Origin: Candidatus Methylomirabilota bacterium
GTDB lineage: Bacteria; Methylomirabilota; Methylomirabilia; Methylomirabilales; 2-02-FULL-66-22
Direction of reading: 5' to 3'
NCBI GenBank assembly: GCA_016209725.1
Contig: JACQVO010000004.1
Span: 1-18,227 of the forward strand
Length of the DNA stretch: 18,227 nt
Of the stretch, positions 7,935 to 15,270 are shown one piece after another. The notes beneath the pieces were generated by a model that worked only from the letters and a program-made list of their open reading frames with translations, was not told where the DNA came from and made no database searches. The position numbers and the translations under genes are program-made. Every line of letters starts with the position of its first letter. The stretch's first letter is position 1.

Positions 7935-9494
7935 TCTGGCGTACTCCACCGCCCGCGTCTCGCGGATGACCGTGACCTTGATCTGGCCCGGATACTCCAT
8001 CTCCTCCTCGATGCGCTTGGCGATGTCCCGGGCCATGACGAAGGCCGCCTGGTCATTGATCTGCCCGCTCTCCACGACCACCCGGATCTCCCGCCCGGCC
8101 TGGATGGCGAAGCACTTCTCCACGCCCTTGAAAGAGGTGGCGATCTCCTCCAGCTTGGCCAGGCGCTTGACATAGGTCTCCATGATCTCGCGCCGCGCGC
8201 CCGGGCGGGCGGCCGACAGGGTGTCGGCGGCCTGCAGGATGACGGCCTCGGGATACTGCGCGGCCACCTCCTCGTGGTGGGCAGCGATGATGTTCACCAC
8301 CCGGGGCTCCTCGTTGTACTTCTTGGCAAGCTCTGCCGACAGCAGCGCGTGGGAGGTCTCGGTTCCCTGATCCGCCGCCTTGCCGATATCGTGGAGGAGG
8401 GCCGCTCGCTTCAACGCCTTCACGTCCAGGCCCACCTCCGCCGCCAAGAGGCCGGCCAGGGTGACCACCTCTTTGGTGTGGGCGAGCTGGTTCTGGGAAT
8501 AGCTGAACCGGTACTTCAGCCGTCCCACCATCCGGACCAGCTCCGGATGGAGACCGGTGATCCCCAGCTCGAAGCAGGCCTGCTCCCCCGCCTCGCGGAT
8601 GTCCTTCTCGACCTCTTTGGTCACCTTCTCCACCATCTCTTCGATGCGGGTCGGGTGGATCCGACCGTCTTGGATCAACCGCTGGATGGCGACCCGAGCG
8701 ATTTCCCGACGGATGGAGTCGAACCCGGACAGGATGATCGTCTCGGGCGTATCGTCCACGATGATGTCGATCCCGGTCGCCTTCTCGAGGGCGCGGATGT
8801 TCCGCCCCTCGCGGCCGATGATGCGCCCTTTCATGTCATCACTGGGCAGGTCCACCACCGATACCGCCGCCTCCGCAACGTACTCAGAGGCAATCCGGCA
8901 GATGGCCCGCCCGATGACTTGCTTGGCCCGCTCCTCCGCCAGCTCGGTTGCCTCGTCTTCGATGCGCTTGATCCGGCCGGCGGCATGCAGCTTGGCCTCG
9001 TCCTCCAGGGCCTGCATGAGCTGGGTCTTGGCCTCTTCGGAGGTGAAGCCGGCCACCTGCTCAAGCGTCCGCTTGGCCTCCTCCACCAGGCTGCGCCAGT
9101 GCTCCTCCTGGTGGACCACGGCAGTTTCCCGGGTCCGCATCTCCTGCTCCCGACCGCCCAGTTCGCGATCACGACGATCCAGGACTTCCAGCTTGCGGTC
9201 AAGGATCTCCTCGCGCTGGTTCAGGCGCCTTTCAAGCCCCTGGAGCTCCTCCCGGCGGACCCGCGTCTCCTGCTCGAACTCGGTCCGCGCCTGGAGCATC
9301 CGGTCCTTGATCTCCAGGTCGGCTTCCTTCCGGCGCGCCTCGATCTCACGCTCTGCCTCTCGAAGGATTCGTCTTGCGTCGTCCCCCGCCTGCTGCTTCA
9401 GCCGTTTCTGCCGTTGGCGTTCGAGGGCCCAGCCGATGGTCAGCCCCACCAGGCCCATCGCCAACCCAAGCACGATGGTGACCCACATGTCCAC
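7932..9494 (-). CDS. rny: Ribonuclease Y
   Basis: RNase Y is a membrane-anchored endoribonuclease that initiates mRNA decay and processing. The 520-residue product has the full architecture: one N-terminal membrane helix (about 4-22), a long charged coiled coil (about 25-200), a KH RNA-binding domain with GRIIGREGRNIR at 223-234, and an HD domain with LLHDIGK (His368-Asp369). I chose the GTG at 9494 because GGAGG lies 7 nt upstream; a TTG at 9515 would add seven residues and an ATG at 9488 would lose two. Its stop codon is embedded in the heptad repeat before ymdB. Upstream on the same strand are zapA and 6S RNA. RNase Y with YmdB next door is a conserved RNA-metabolism pair. Confidence 0.96.
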   Translation of the reverse strand: MDMWVTIVLGLAMGLVGLTIGWALERQRQKRLKQQAGDDARRILREAEREIEARRKEADLEIKDRMLQARTEFEQETRVRREELQGLERRLNQREEILDRKLEVLDRRDRELGGREQEMRTRETAVVHQEEHWRSLVEEAKRTLEQVAGFTSEEAKTQLMQALEDEAKLHAAGRIKRIEDEATELAEERAKQVIGRAICRIASEYVAEAAVSVVDLPSDDMKGRIIGREGRNIRALEKATGIDIIVDDTPETIILSGFDSIRREIARVAIQRLIQDGRIHPTRIEEMVEKVTKEVEKDIREAGEQACFELGITGLHPELVRMVGRLKYRFSYSQNQLAHTKEVVTLAGLLAAEVGLDVKALKRAALLHDIGKAADQGTETSHALLSAELAKKYNEEPRVVNIIAAHHEEVAAQYPEAVILQAADTLSAARPGARREIMETYVKRLAKLEEIATSFKGVEKCFAIQAGREIRVVVESGQINDQAAFVMARDIAKRIEEEMEYPGQIKVTVIRETRAVEYAR

Positions 9495-9733
9495 AGGAAT
9501 CCCTCCCTGTTCCAAGCCCCTTCACAGAGTCGCATCCCGCCATGGCGGGACCGACCCGTTGCCGTCCAGTTGGTGCGCTGCCGAGAGGTCAGGCGCCCCC
9601 CAAACGGTCTCTCGCCGTCGCTCGGGCACCCGGTCAGGCGAAGGGCTCGGGAAGACGCAAGCAGGGCAGAAAGGGGGATGGACTCAAAATACCCTGAGGT
9701 CAGCGGAGCAGGGAGGGCCTTCTACCGGGCGGG

Positions 9734-9741
9734 AAAAAAAA
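9734..9741 (-). terminator. T-run ending 6S RNA
   Basis: Eight consecutive T residues on the minus strand follow directly after the 3' half of the 6S closing stem (GGTAGGGGTT then G then T8). A small ACCTGG/CCAGGT hairpin lies further upstream in the RNA. This is likely the 3' end or processing boundary of the 6S transcript. Confidence 0.55.
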
Positions 9742-9742
9742 C

Positions 9743-9929
9743 AACCCCTACCATTGTGCCGTGTGCCGGTCCTCGTTTGAACCTGGCTAACCAGGTGGGG
9801 CTCCCGGAAACGCTTTAGGCTTCCCCTCCGCCGAGACGGACAGGCGTGCTCACCGCGTTCTCGAAGGGGGCCCCGTTCTGAGGGTGTTGGCTCAAAAAAA
9901 GTTACCGCATCACGCGCACGGTAGGGGTT
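9743..9929 (-). ncRNA. ssrS: 6S RNA (SsrS), regulator of housekeeping RNA polymerase
   Basis: 6S RNA mimics an open promoter and sequesters sigma70-RNA polymerase in stationary phase. The 187-nt segment has complementary ends: 5' AACCCCTACC pairs perfectly with 3' GGTAGGGGTT, then GTGC pairs with GCAC past an AAT bulge. The interior matches the E. coli RNA in order: GCGGTGAGCACGC, then GTCCGTCTCGG, GAAGCCTAAA, and ACCTGGTTAGCCAGGTTCAA corresponding to the CCTTGAACCAAGGGTTCAAGG part. Length (~180-190 nt) and position directly downstream of zapA both agree with known ssrS loci. The ends are inferred from the terminal stem, so the precursor may extend ~20 nt further 5'. A covariance-model search would settle it. 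Confidence 0.87.
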
Positions 9930-9955
9930 CTCGGTATCCCTGATCTCCGCATCAA

Positions 9956-9984
9956 ACGCTAGCACAGGCCGTTCCCCGTTGCAA
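9956..9984 (-). promoter_or_regulatory. Candidate 6S RNA promoter
   Basis: On the minus strand TTGCAA (9984-9979), a 17-nt spacer and TAGCGT (9961-9956), with TGC directly before the -10. Transcription would begin near 9949, about 20 nt before the closing stem at 9929, which implies a short 5' precursor that is trimmed. It lies between the zapA stop (10042) and 6S RNA. Confidence 0.5.
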
Positions 9985-10041
9985 GCCCTTTCCGCACCTG
10001 CTACACCTACCCGACACGACGGCAGAGAGACGCCCGTCGAC

Positions 10042-10338
10042 TTAGGCTTTCGCGCCTTCACGATGCAGCAGTTGCAGCATCGCGTCGATCCGGGCCACCA
10101 CCTCCTGCCCGGCCCGGCGGTTCACCTCGTCCCGCTTGAACAGTTCATCGGCGATATTGAGCGAGGCGAGCACGGCCACCTTCGCGAGATTCAGCGTGGG
10201 GCTCTCCTTCGCCACCTCGCGGAACTTCCCGTCCACGTACTCTGCCACCCGGTTCAGGTGCTCGGGGCTCTCGCTCGCCCGGAGCGTGTAGCGCTCGCCG
10301 AAGATCTCAACCTCGGTGGTCCGTTCCCCGGCTGTCAT
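10042..10338 (-). CDS. zapA: Cell division protein ZapA
   Basis: ZapA binds FtsZ and cross-links protofilaments, stabilising the Z-ring at midcell. The 98-residue product has the family layout: an N-terminal beta segment (TTEVEIFGERYTLRA), then LNRVAEYVDGKFREVA, NLAKVAVLASLNIADELF, and a C-terminal coiled-coil helix. The ATG at 10338 has GAGGGG 6 nt upstream. It starts 10 nt after the small coiled-coil gene ends, so the two are surely co-transcribed with pheST. 6S RNA follows, the same neighbour relation as zapA-ssrS in Proteobacteria. Identity rests on motifs and context; the family is short and divergent. Confidence 0.87.
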   Translation of the reverse strand: MTAGERTTEVEIFGERYTLRASESPEHLNRVAEYVDGKFREVAKESPTLNLAKVAVLASLNIADELFKRDEVNRRAGQEVVARIDAMLQLLHREGAKA

Positions 10339-10348
10339 ATCCGGCCCC

Positions 10349-10642
10349 TCAGGTCCCGGCCCCCTGCATGGCCGCCTCGAGGTGGGCGATCTCCCCCAGG
10401 AGCCCCTCGACCCTCGCGCGCACCTCGTCTCGCTCGGCACGCAGGCGGGCCAGCGCGACCGCATCCCGCTCCCGCTCCGCCTGCAAGGTCACAATCTCAT
10501 GCTGGCGGGAGCGGAGGTCGGCATGGAGGGCCTGAAGCTTCGCCTCCAGGTTTTCCCGGTCCCGGCGCGCCTGCTCCATCTCTGCCAGGCTCGCATGGAC
10601 CTTGGCCTCGAGGGCCGTCAACCGCTCTTCCACCGGCTCCAT
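10349..10642 (-). CDS. Small coiled-coil protein between pheT and zapA (possibly ZapB-like)
   Basis: The 97-residue product is predicted to be almost entirely one charged alpha-helix with heptad spacing (runs such as LTALEAKVHASLAEMEQA and LEAKLQALHADLRSRQ). It has no signal peptide, membrane segment or catalytic motif. ATG at 10642 is preceded by a GGGAGAGGGA ribosome site. It sits 10 nt upstream of zapA in the same transcript. A short coiled-coil protein beside zapA suggests a division-ring accessory such as ZapB or an FtsB-like partner, but coiled coils resemble each other by composition, so the role is inferred from position only. The reading frame and ribosome site make it a real gene with fair confidence. 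Confidence 0.8.
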   Translation of the reverse strand: MEPVEERLTALEAKVHASLAEMEQARRDRENLEAKLQALHADLRSRQHEIVTLQAERERDAVALARLRAERDEVRARVEGLLGEIAHLEAAMQGAGT

Positions 10643-10686
10643 TCCCTCTCCCTTACGGAAATCGAGGAGACCCTACCAAAGCCACA

Positions 10687-10723
10687 CGCCTTTGTAAAGG
10701 GGGATTTCATCAAGGCAAAGGCG
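10687..10723. repeat. Palindromic element downstream of pheT
   Basis: CGCCTTTG (10687-10694) and its exact reverse complement CAAAGGCG (10716-10723) flank a 21-nt loop containing TAAAGGGGGATTTCATC. It lies about 30 nt past the pheT stop and before the coiled-coil gene. There is no T-run on the minus strand, so it is not a classical terminator; it may instead be a dispersed intergenic palindrome. Confidence 0.55.
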
Positions 10724-10755
10724 GGCCAGACCCTCTCTCGCCCACGGGAACGTCT

Positions 10756-13242
10756 TCAGGCCCGCAGCTCTGCGCCCAGGCGCTGGGCCGCCGCCTCGAC
10801 GATGCGGCGCTTCTCGGCCTCCACCTCGGCGTCAGTCAGCGTCCGATCCACTGCCTGGAATACCAGGGAGAAGGCCAGGCTTTTCTTTCCGCGGGGAAGT
10901 TGCTGACCGCGGTACACATCGAAGAGACGCGCTTCCACTAGGAGCGACCCGCCCGCGGCCCGGATCGTCCCAGTGAGTTCCGCGGCCGGGACTTCCTCGT
11001 CAACCACCAGGGCGATATCCTGCAGCGCCGGAGGGAAGCGGGGAACGGCGGCCACCCGATAGGTCAACGGGACCCGGGCGAGAAGCGCGTCCAGGTCGAA
11101 TTCGGCGAGACAGATCGGCGCGGCAGGCAGGTCAAAGGCCGCCCGCACCTGCGGATGAACCTCCCCCAGGACTCCCACCGGCTCATCATCGACAAGGAGT
11201 CGCGCCGTCCGACCCGGCGCGAAGGTGGGATGGGTTGCCGGGTCGAATCCGACGGCCCGGAGGTGGAGACCCTGCAGGAAAGTCTCCACCACCCCCTTGA
11301 GATCGAAGTAGTCCGTCCGGCAGGGGTCCGGGTCCCGCCAGGAGGCGGGCGTGATCCGCCCCGCCATGCCAATGGCCAGCCGGCGCGGCTCGGCCGGCAG
11401 CTCGTTCCCGCTGCCGGGGAGGAAGACCGGACCGATCTCGAAGAACCGGAGTCGCTCGCGCAGCCGGAGATTCTGGGCCATGACTTCCAGCAGGCCGGCC
11501 AGCAGCGTCTGGCGCATCACCACCCGATCGGCGCTGATGGGGTTGGCCAGCGTGACGTAGGGGCGCGGGCTGACCTGGCCATTGCCGGGAACCAGAGCCG
11601 CCTCCCGCTCCGGCGTGGTCAAACGGTAGGTGAGGATTTCCTGCAATCCGGCGATCGCCAAGAGATCCCGCACGCGCTCTTCCGGGTCCACCGCTGCCGC
11701 ATCCCGCTGTGGCGGCAGCCGATCCGCCATGTCGGTGACAGGGATGCGGTCGTACCCATGGATGCGCACGACCTCCTCGATGAGATCGGCGGCGCCCACG
11801 ACACCGGTTCCGATGTCCAGACGGTGGTCGGGGGCGGTCACCCGCAGGCCCGTTTCCCCCTGGGGCTCGCACAGGAATTCCAGGGCCGTGAGGATGCGCT
11901 GGACTTCGGCGCGGGGCAGATCCATGCCTAGGATACGCCGTACCGCTTCGGTGGTCAGCGTGACCACGGACGACACCTGGGGGGCCGGATAGCAGTCGGC
12001 CACGCCCCGGGCGATCGTCCCACCGGCCAGCTCCCGCATCAGCTCGGTGGCCCGCATGGCGGCCGGGACGGCCGCCGACGGGGGGACCCCCCGGCCGAAT
12101 CGCGCGCTGGCCTCGCTCGGGAGCTTCAACGCCTGGGCGGTCTTCCGGATGGAGATGAAATGGAAGTTGGCGGCCTCCAGCAGGATGGCCGTCGTGCCCT
12201 CGGTGACTTCGGTCTCGGCCCCGCCCATGACCCCGGCGATGGCGATGGGCCCGGCCGTGTCCGTGATCAGCAACCGTTCTGGGCTGAGAGGGCGGGTCGC
12301 CCCGTCCAGCGTGGTGAGCATTTCGCCCGCCCTGGCGGGGCGCACCGTGATGCGGGGGACGCCGCGGGCGCGACGCGCCAGCACGTCGTAGTCAAAGGCG
12401 TGGAGCGGCTGCCCCCATTCCAGCATGACGTAGTTGGTGACATCCACCACGTTGTTGATGGGGCGGATGCCCGCCAGGCGCAGCCGGCGACGCATCCACT
12501 CGGGGGATGGGCCGATGGTGACGCCCGCGATCAGGGTCGCCGCATAGCGCGCGCACAGGGCGGGGTCGGCGATGGCGACCGCCACACGCCCTTCGACTGT
12601 CTCTCCGTCGGCCCGCATCTGGGCAGGGGGAATATGCACCCGCCCGCCCGTCAGCGCCGCCACCTCGCGGGCCACGCCCAGGATGGAGAGGCAGCGGGCC
12701 ATGTTGGGGGTGATCTCCAGGTCCAGGACCACATCCCCCATGTACTCCGCCAGAGGCATTCCGACCGGCGCCTGGGGATCCAGGACGAGCACGCCGGTGT
12801 GATCGTCCGACAGGCCCAGCTCCTTCTCCGACAGGACCATCCCGTCCGAGGGGACCCCCCGCACCTTCCGCCCCTTGAGCGTGGTGATGTCCCGCCCCGC
12901 ACTGTACCCGTCCCAGTGGCGCGCCCCCTCCAGGGCGAAGGCCACCTTGTGCCCCTTGTCTCCGACAATGAGATTGGGGGCGCCCGTCACCACCGTCTTG
13001 GGCCGGCCGCCACCGTATTCCACCGTGGCCAACACCAGCCGGTCCGCGTTGGGGTGGGGGCGGATTTCCAGGATCTCCCCCACCCGGATCCGCTCGCGGT
13101 CCCAGGGCAGGGCGGCGTCGGGGAGACCGATCCTCTCGATGTCCGCCACCTCCAGGCCGGCGAGGGTCAGGCGCTCGGCCAGTTCGGGAACCGGCAGGGG
13201 AATCTCCACAAATTCCTTGAGCCAACTCAGGGGCACGCGCAT
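10756..13242 (-). CDS. pheT: Phenylalanyl-tRNA synthetase beta subunit
   Basis: With PheS it forms the alpha2-beta2 enzyme that charges tRNA-Phe; the beta chain binds tRNA and hydrolyses mischarged Tyr-tRNA-Phe. The 828-residue product has the full bacterial domain set: the canonical start MRVPLSWLKEFV, an EMAP-type tRNA-binding OB fold (about 50-150, with IRPHPNADRL), the B3/B4 editing region (about 215-400), the B5 domain (about 410-485, with LIEEVVRIHGYDRIP), a catalytic-like core, and the C-terminal ferredoxin-fold anticodon-binding domain (about 735-828, with VPRFPPALQDIALVV). It starts 51 nt after pheS. No strong Shine-Dalgarno sequence precedes the ATG, so translational coupling to pheS is plausible. 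Confidence 0.97.
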   Translation of the reverse strand: MRVPLSWLKEFVEIPLPVPELAERLTLAGLEVADIERIGLPDAALPWDRERIRVGEILEIRPHPNADRLVLATVEYGGGRPKTVVTGAPNLIVGDKGHKVAFALEGARHWDGYSAGRDITTLKGRKVRGVPSDGMVLSEKELGLSDDHTGVLVLDPQAPVGMPLAEYMGDVVLDLEITPNMARCLSILGVAREVAALTGGRVHIPPAQMRADGETVEGRVAVAIADPALCARYAATLIAGVTIGPSPEWMRRRLRLAGIRPINNVVDVTNYVMLEWGQPLHAFDYDVLARRARGVPRITVRPARAGEMLTTLDGATRPLSPERLLITDTAGPIAIAGVMGGAETEVTEGTTAILLEAANFHFISIRKTAQALKLPSEASARFGRGVPPSAAVPAAMRATELMRELAGGTIARGVADCYPAPQVSSVVTLTTEAVRRILGMDLPRAEVQRILTALEFLCEPQGETGLRVTAPDHRLDIGTGVVGAADLIEEVVRIHGYDRIPVTDMADRLPPQRDAAAVDPEERVRDLLAIAGLQEILTYRLTTPEREAALVPGNGQVSPRPYVTLANPISADRVVMRQTLLAGLLEVMAQNLRLRERLRFFEIGPVFLPGSGNELPAEPRRLAIGMAGRITPASWRDPDPCRTDYFDLKGVVETFLQGLHLRAVGFDPATHPTFAPGRTARLLVDDEPVGVLGEVHPQVRAAFDLPAAPICLAEFDLDALLARVPLTYRVAAVPRFPPALQDIALVVDEEVPAAELTGTIRAAGGSLLVEARLFDVYRGQQLPRGKKSLAFSLVFQAVDRTLTDAEVEAEKRRIVEAAAQRLGAELRA

Positions 13243-13265
13243 GGGTCGTGGGTCCGCAGGAAGCC

Positions 13266-13287
13266 GCCGCCCGTCCGGGACGGCGGC
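13266..13287 (-). other. GC hairpin in the pheS-pheT junction
   Basis: GCCGCC plus GTC pair with GAC plus GGCGGC around a 3-nt loop, with one bulged C, giving about nine base pairs. It has no T-run and is followed closely by the pheT ATG, so it more probably affects pheT translation or mRNA stability than termination. Confidence 0.35.
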
Positions 13288-13293
13288 GCGTCA

Positions 13294-14328
13294 TCAGAAC
13301 TGTTCGAGGAAGCGAAGATCGTTCGCCCAGAAATACCGGATGTCCTCGATCCCGTGGCGCAGCATGGTGATGCGCTCGGGACCCATCCCGAAGGCGAATC
13401 CCGAGAAGACCGCCGGATCATAGCCGCCGTTTTGCAGCACCGCGGGGTGGACCATGCCGCACCCCAGGATCTCCAGCCACCCGGTCTGCTTGCAGAGGAA
13501 GCATCCCGTCCCTCCGCACAGGATGCACTTCACATCCATCTCGGCGCTGGGCTCGGTGAAGGGGAAGTGACTGGCGCGGAAGCGCACGCGCCGGCCGGCG
13601 CCGAACATGCGGTGGGCGAAGCTCACCAGCGTCCCCTTCAGCTCCGTCATGGTGACGTGCCGCCCCACTGCCAGTCCTTCGACTTGGTGGAACTGGATCT
13701 CCGACCGGGCGGTGATCTGCTCGTACCGGTAACACATGCCCGGCAGGATGACCCGGATGGGCTCCGGACAGTATTCCCGCATGGCCCGGATCTGGCCCGG
13801 AGAGGTATGGGTCCGGAGCAGCACGCCGTCCACCGTAGTGTAGAAGGTATCCCACATATCCCGGGCCGGGTGGTGGGCCGGGATGTTCAGCAGCTCGAAG
13901 TTCATGGCTTCGGTTTCGACATCCCGGCTGCGGTAGATCTGGAACCCCATATCCGCCCAGATCTGACAGATGCGTCGCAGGATCTGCGTACTGGGGTGCA
14001 GGCGCCCCATCGGGATCGGCCGGCCGGGGAGCGTGACATCCGCTCGCTCCGCCGCCAGGGCCGCGGCTCGGGCGGCTGCCTCCAGCGCCTCTCGTCGCAG
14101 CGCAAGGGCGGTCTCCAGCCGCTGCTTCGCCTCGTTGGCCAGCTTTCCGACGGCCGGCCGCTCGGCGGGGTCCAGGTCGGCGACGGAGCGCAGGACCGCC
14201 GCCAGGGACCCCTTGCGGCCGAGGTAGCGCACGCGCACCTGTTCCAGGGCTGTCGCATCCGCCGCTGCCTCCAGGGCCGCCTGTGCCGCCGCCTCTAGGG
14301 AGGTCAACTCCCGCGGAATGTCTGTCAT
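13294..14328 (-). CDS. pheS: Phenylalanyl-tRNA synthetase alpha subunit
   Basis: This is the catalytic subunit of PheRS, a class II synthetase. The 344-residue product starts with a helical coiled-coil arm (about 5-95), followed by GRLHPSTQI, then LLRTHTSPGQIRAM (about 171-184), motif 2 around CYRYEQITARSEIQFHQVEG (199-218), and motif 3 GMGPERITML near the end. Four cysteines in a CxxCx4CxxC arrangement (Cys268, 271, 276, 279) precede TGWLEILGCGMVHP; this zinc-type motif occurs in many bacterial PheS proteins but not in E. coli. The start at 14328 is the first ATG; its only purine-rich stretch (GGAG) is 14 nt upstream, so initiation may be weak. It follows rplT, as in E. coli, with a terminator between. 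Confidence 0.96.
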   Translation of the reverse strand: MTDIPRELTSLEAAAQAALEAAADATALEQVRVRYLGRKGSLAAVLRSVADLDPAERPAVGKLANEAKQRLETALALRREALEAAARAAALAAERADVTLPGRPIPMGRLHPSTQILRRICQIWADMGFQIYRSRDVETEAMNFELLNIPAHHPARDMWDTFYTTVDGVLLRTHTSPGQIRAMREYCPEPIRVILPGMCYRYEQITARSEIQFHQVEGLAVGRHVTMTELKGTLVSFAHRMFGAGRRVRFRASHFPFTEPSAEMDVKCILCGGTGCFLCKQTGWLEILGCGMVHPAVLQNGGYDPAVFSGFAFGMGPERITMLRHGIEDIRYFWANDLRFLEQF

Positions 14329-14449
14329 GCGCCAACACCCATCTCCGGCCTATCCCTCAAACTCCGGCGCGTCCTGACAGGCGGGACCGATCCGAGTCTC
14401 ACACGGATCTGGACCGCCATTACTCAGGCCTTCGGCACCGGCCGTTGGC

Positions 14450-14479
14450 AAAAAAAGCGCCCCGAGGGCCTCGGGGCGC
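14450..14479 (-). terminator. Intrinsic terminator after rplT, upstream of pheS
   Basis: On the minus strand GCGCCCCGAG (14479-14470) pairs perfectly with CTCGGGGCGC (14466-14457) around a 3-nt loop, then T7 (14456-14450). It ends the thrS-infC-rpmI-rplT transcript 35 nt after the rplT stop. pheS starts about 120 nt later, and I see no good promoter in that gap, so partial read-through (attenuation of pheST, as known at the E. coli pheM leader) is possible. No Phe-rich leader peptide is visible. Confidence 0.92.
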
Positions 14480-14514
14480 GGAGGAGGAGACCGATCCGAC
14501 GGCTACGCGGCGGC

Positions 14515-14862
14515 TTACGCCTTGGCCAGATCCGCCAGGGCGTTGAAGGCAGCCGCGTCCCGGACCGCCAGGTCGGCCAGCATCTTTCGATCCACGCTGA
14601 CGCCGGCCTTCCGGAGGCCGCCCATCAGTCGGCTGTAGGACAGGCCGGCCAGACGCGCCGCCGCGTTGATGCGCACCACCCACAGGTTCCGGAAGTCCCG
14701 CTTCCGGTTCCGTCGATCGCGATAGCTATAGGCCAGCGCCCGATCCACGGCCTCCTGCGCGCTCCGATAGCAATTCTTGCGCTTCCCCCAGTACCCTTCC
14801 GCCTGCTTCAGAACGCGGTTCCGTCTCTGGCGCGTCGTGAACCCACCCTTTGTGCGTGGCAT
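14515..14862 (-). CDS. rplT: 50S ribosomal protein L20
   Basis: The 115-residue basic protein shows the classic L20 pattern: PRTKGG at the N-terminus, [39 protein letters not shown] (about 47-68), and the globular C-terminal part with [15 protein letters not shown] and [10 protein letters not shown]20 binds 23S rRNA early in 50S assembly and in several bacteria represses its own operon through the infC-rpmI-rplT mRNA. The ATG at 14862 has GGAG 8 nt upstream. It is the last gene before the terminator at 14450-14479. Between rpmI and rplT the mRNA carries a heptad repeat. Confidence 0.98.
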   Translation of the reverse strand: MPRTKGGFTTRQRRNRVLKQAEGYWGKRKNCYRSAQEAVDRALAYSYRDRRNRKRDFRNLWVVRINAAARLAGLSYSRLMGGLRKAGVSVDRKMLADLAVRDAAAFNALADLAKA

Positions 14863-14934
14863 GATCCCTACTCCTCGTCTCCTGCGTTCGACTCGATCTC
14901 GACCTTCAGTGTCCGCACGCGGAAATCAGTCCCC

Positions 14935-14969
14935 ATTCCGCACTCCGCATTCTGCAATCGGCCATTCCG
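14935..14969. repeat. Heptad tandem repeat just after rpmI stop
   Basis: Five degenerate 7-nt units in phase, starting attccgc, actccgc (14935-14948) and followed by three related units to 14969. On the minus strand the tract begins one base after the rpmI stop codon (14971-14973) and ends about 70 nt before the rplT start, leaving the rplT ribosome site intact. Confidence 0.7.
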
Positions 14970-14970
14970 T

Positions 14971-15168
14971 TCACCCGTACGGAATCAGAATTTTCATCCG
15001 CTTGGCGTCCGCGGGATGAACCGAGGTCCCCTTCCGGAGCGGCCGCATGCGCTTCGGGGACTTCCCGGTCAGCAGATGGCTCTTGGACGAATGAGCACGG
15101 CGCAGCTTCCCGGTCCCAGTCATCTTGAACCGCTTGGCCGCGCCCCGGTTACTTTTCATCTTGGGCAT
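14971..15168 (-). CDS. rpmI: 50S ribosomal protein L35
   Basis: The 65-residue, strongly basic protein matches L35: [15 protein letters not shown] at the N-terminus, [20 protein letters not shown] in the middle, and the [10 protein letters not shown] segment followed by a short tail ending ILIPYG. L35 is a late-assembling protein of the large ribosomal subunit. The ATG at 15168 has AGGAG 7 nt upstream; the frame stays open to 15252, but the upstream part is not conserved. The gene lies between infC and rplT in the universal infC-rpmI-rplT order, with repeat tracts on both sides. Confidence 0.98.
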   Translation of the reverse strand: MPKMKSNRGAAKRFKMTGTGKLRRAHSSKSHLLTGKSPKRMRPLRKGTSVHPADAKRMKILIPYG

Positions 15169-15243
15169 TGGACGACTCCTACCGTTGCGAATGACCCATG
15201 GCCAAGGACTGGAGCAGACCCCCCTCGCGGAAGCCCATCCGCG

Positions 15244-15270
15244 ATTGGTCATTGGTCGTTGGTCATTATC
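15244..15270. repeat. Heptad tandem repeat at the infC stop
   Basis: Three near-identical 7-nt units (attggtc twice at 15244-15257, then gttggtc) plus a partial fourth (attatc, 15265-15270). On the minus strand the tract overlaps the infC TGA (15271-15269) and runs into the infC-rpmI spacer. Confidence 0.75.

Noticed and set aside
9536..9549. CCCGCCATGGCGGG palindrome upstream of rny as an operator
   Set aside because: A short GC palindrome can arise by chance here, and no repressor or promoter context supports it.
12160..14298. 712-codon open frame antisense to pheS/pheT
   Set aside because: It spans two well-supported genes in antisense, has no recognisable domain, and is explained by GC-rich third positions.
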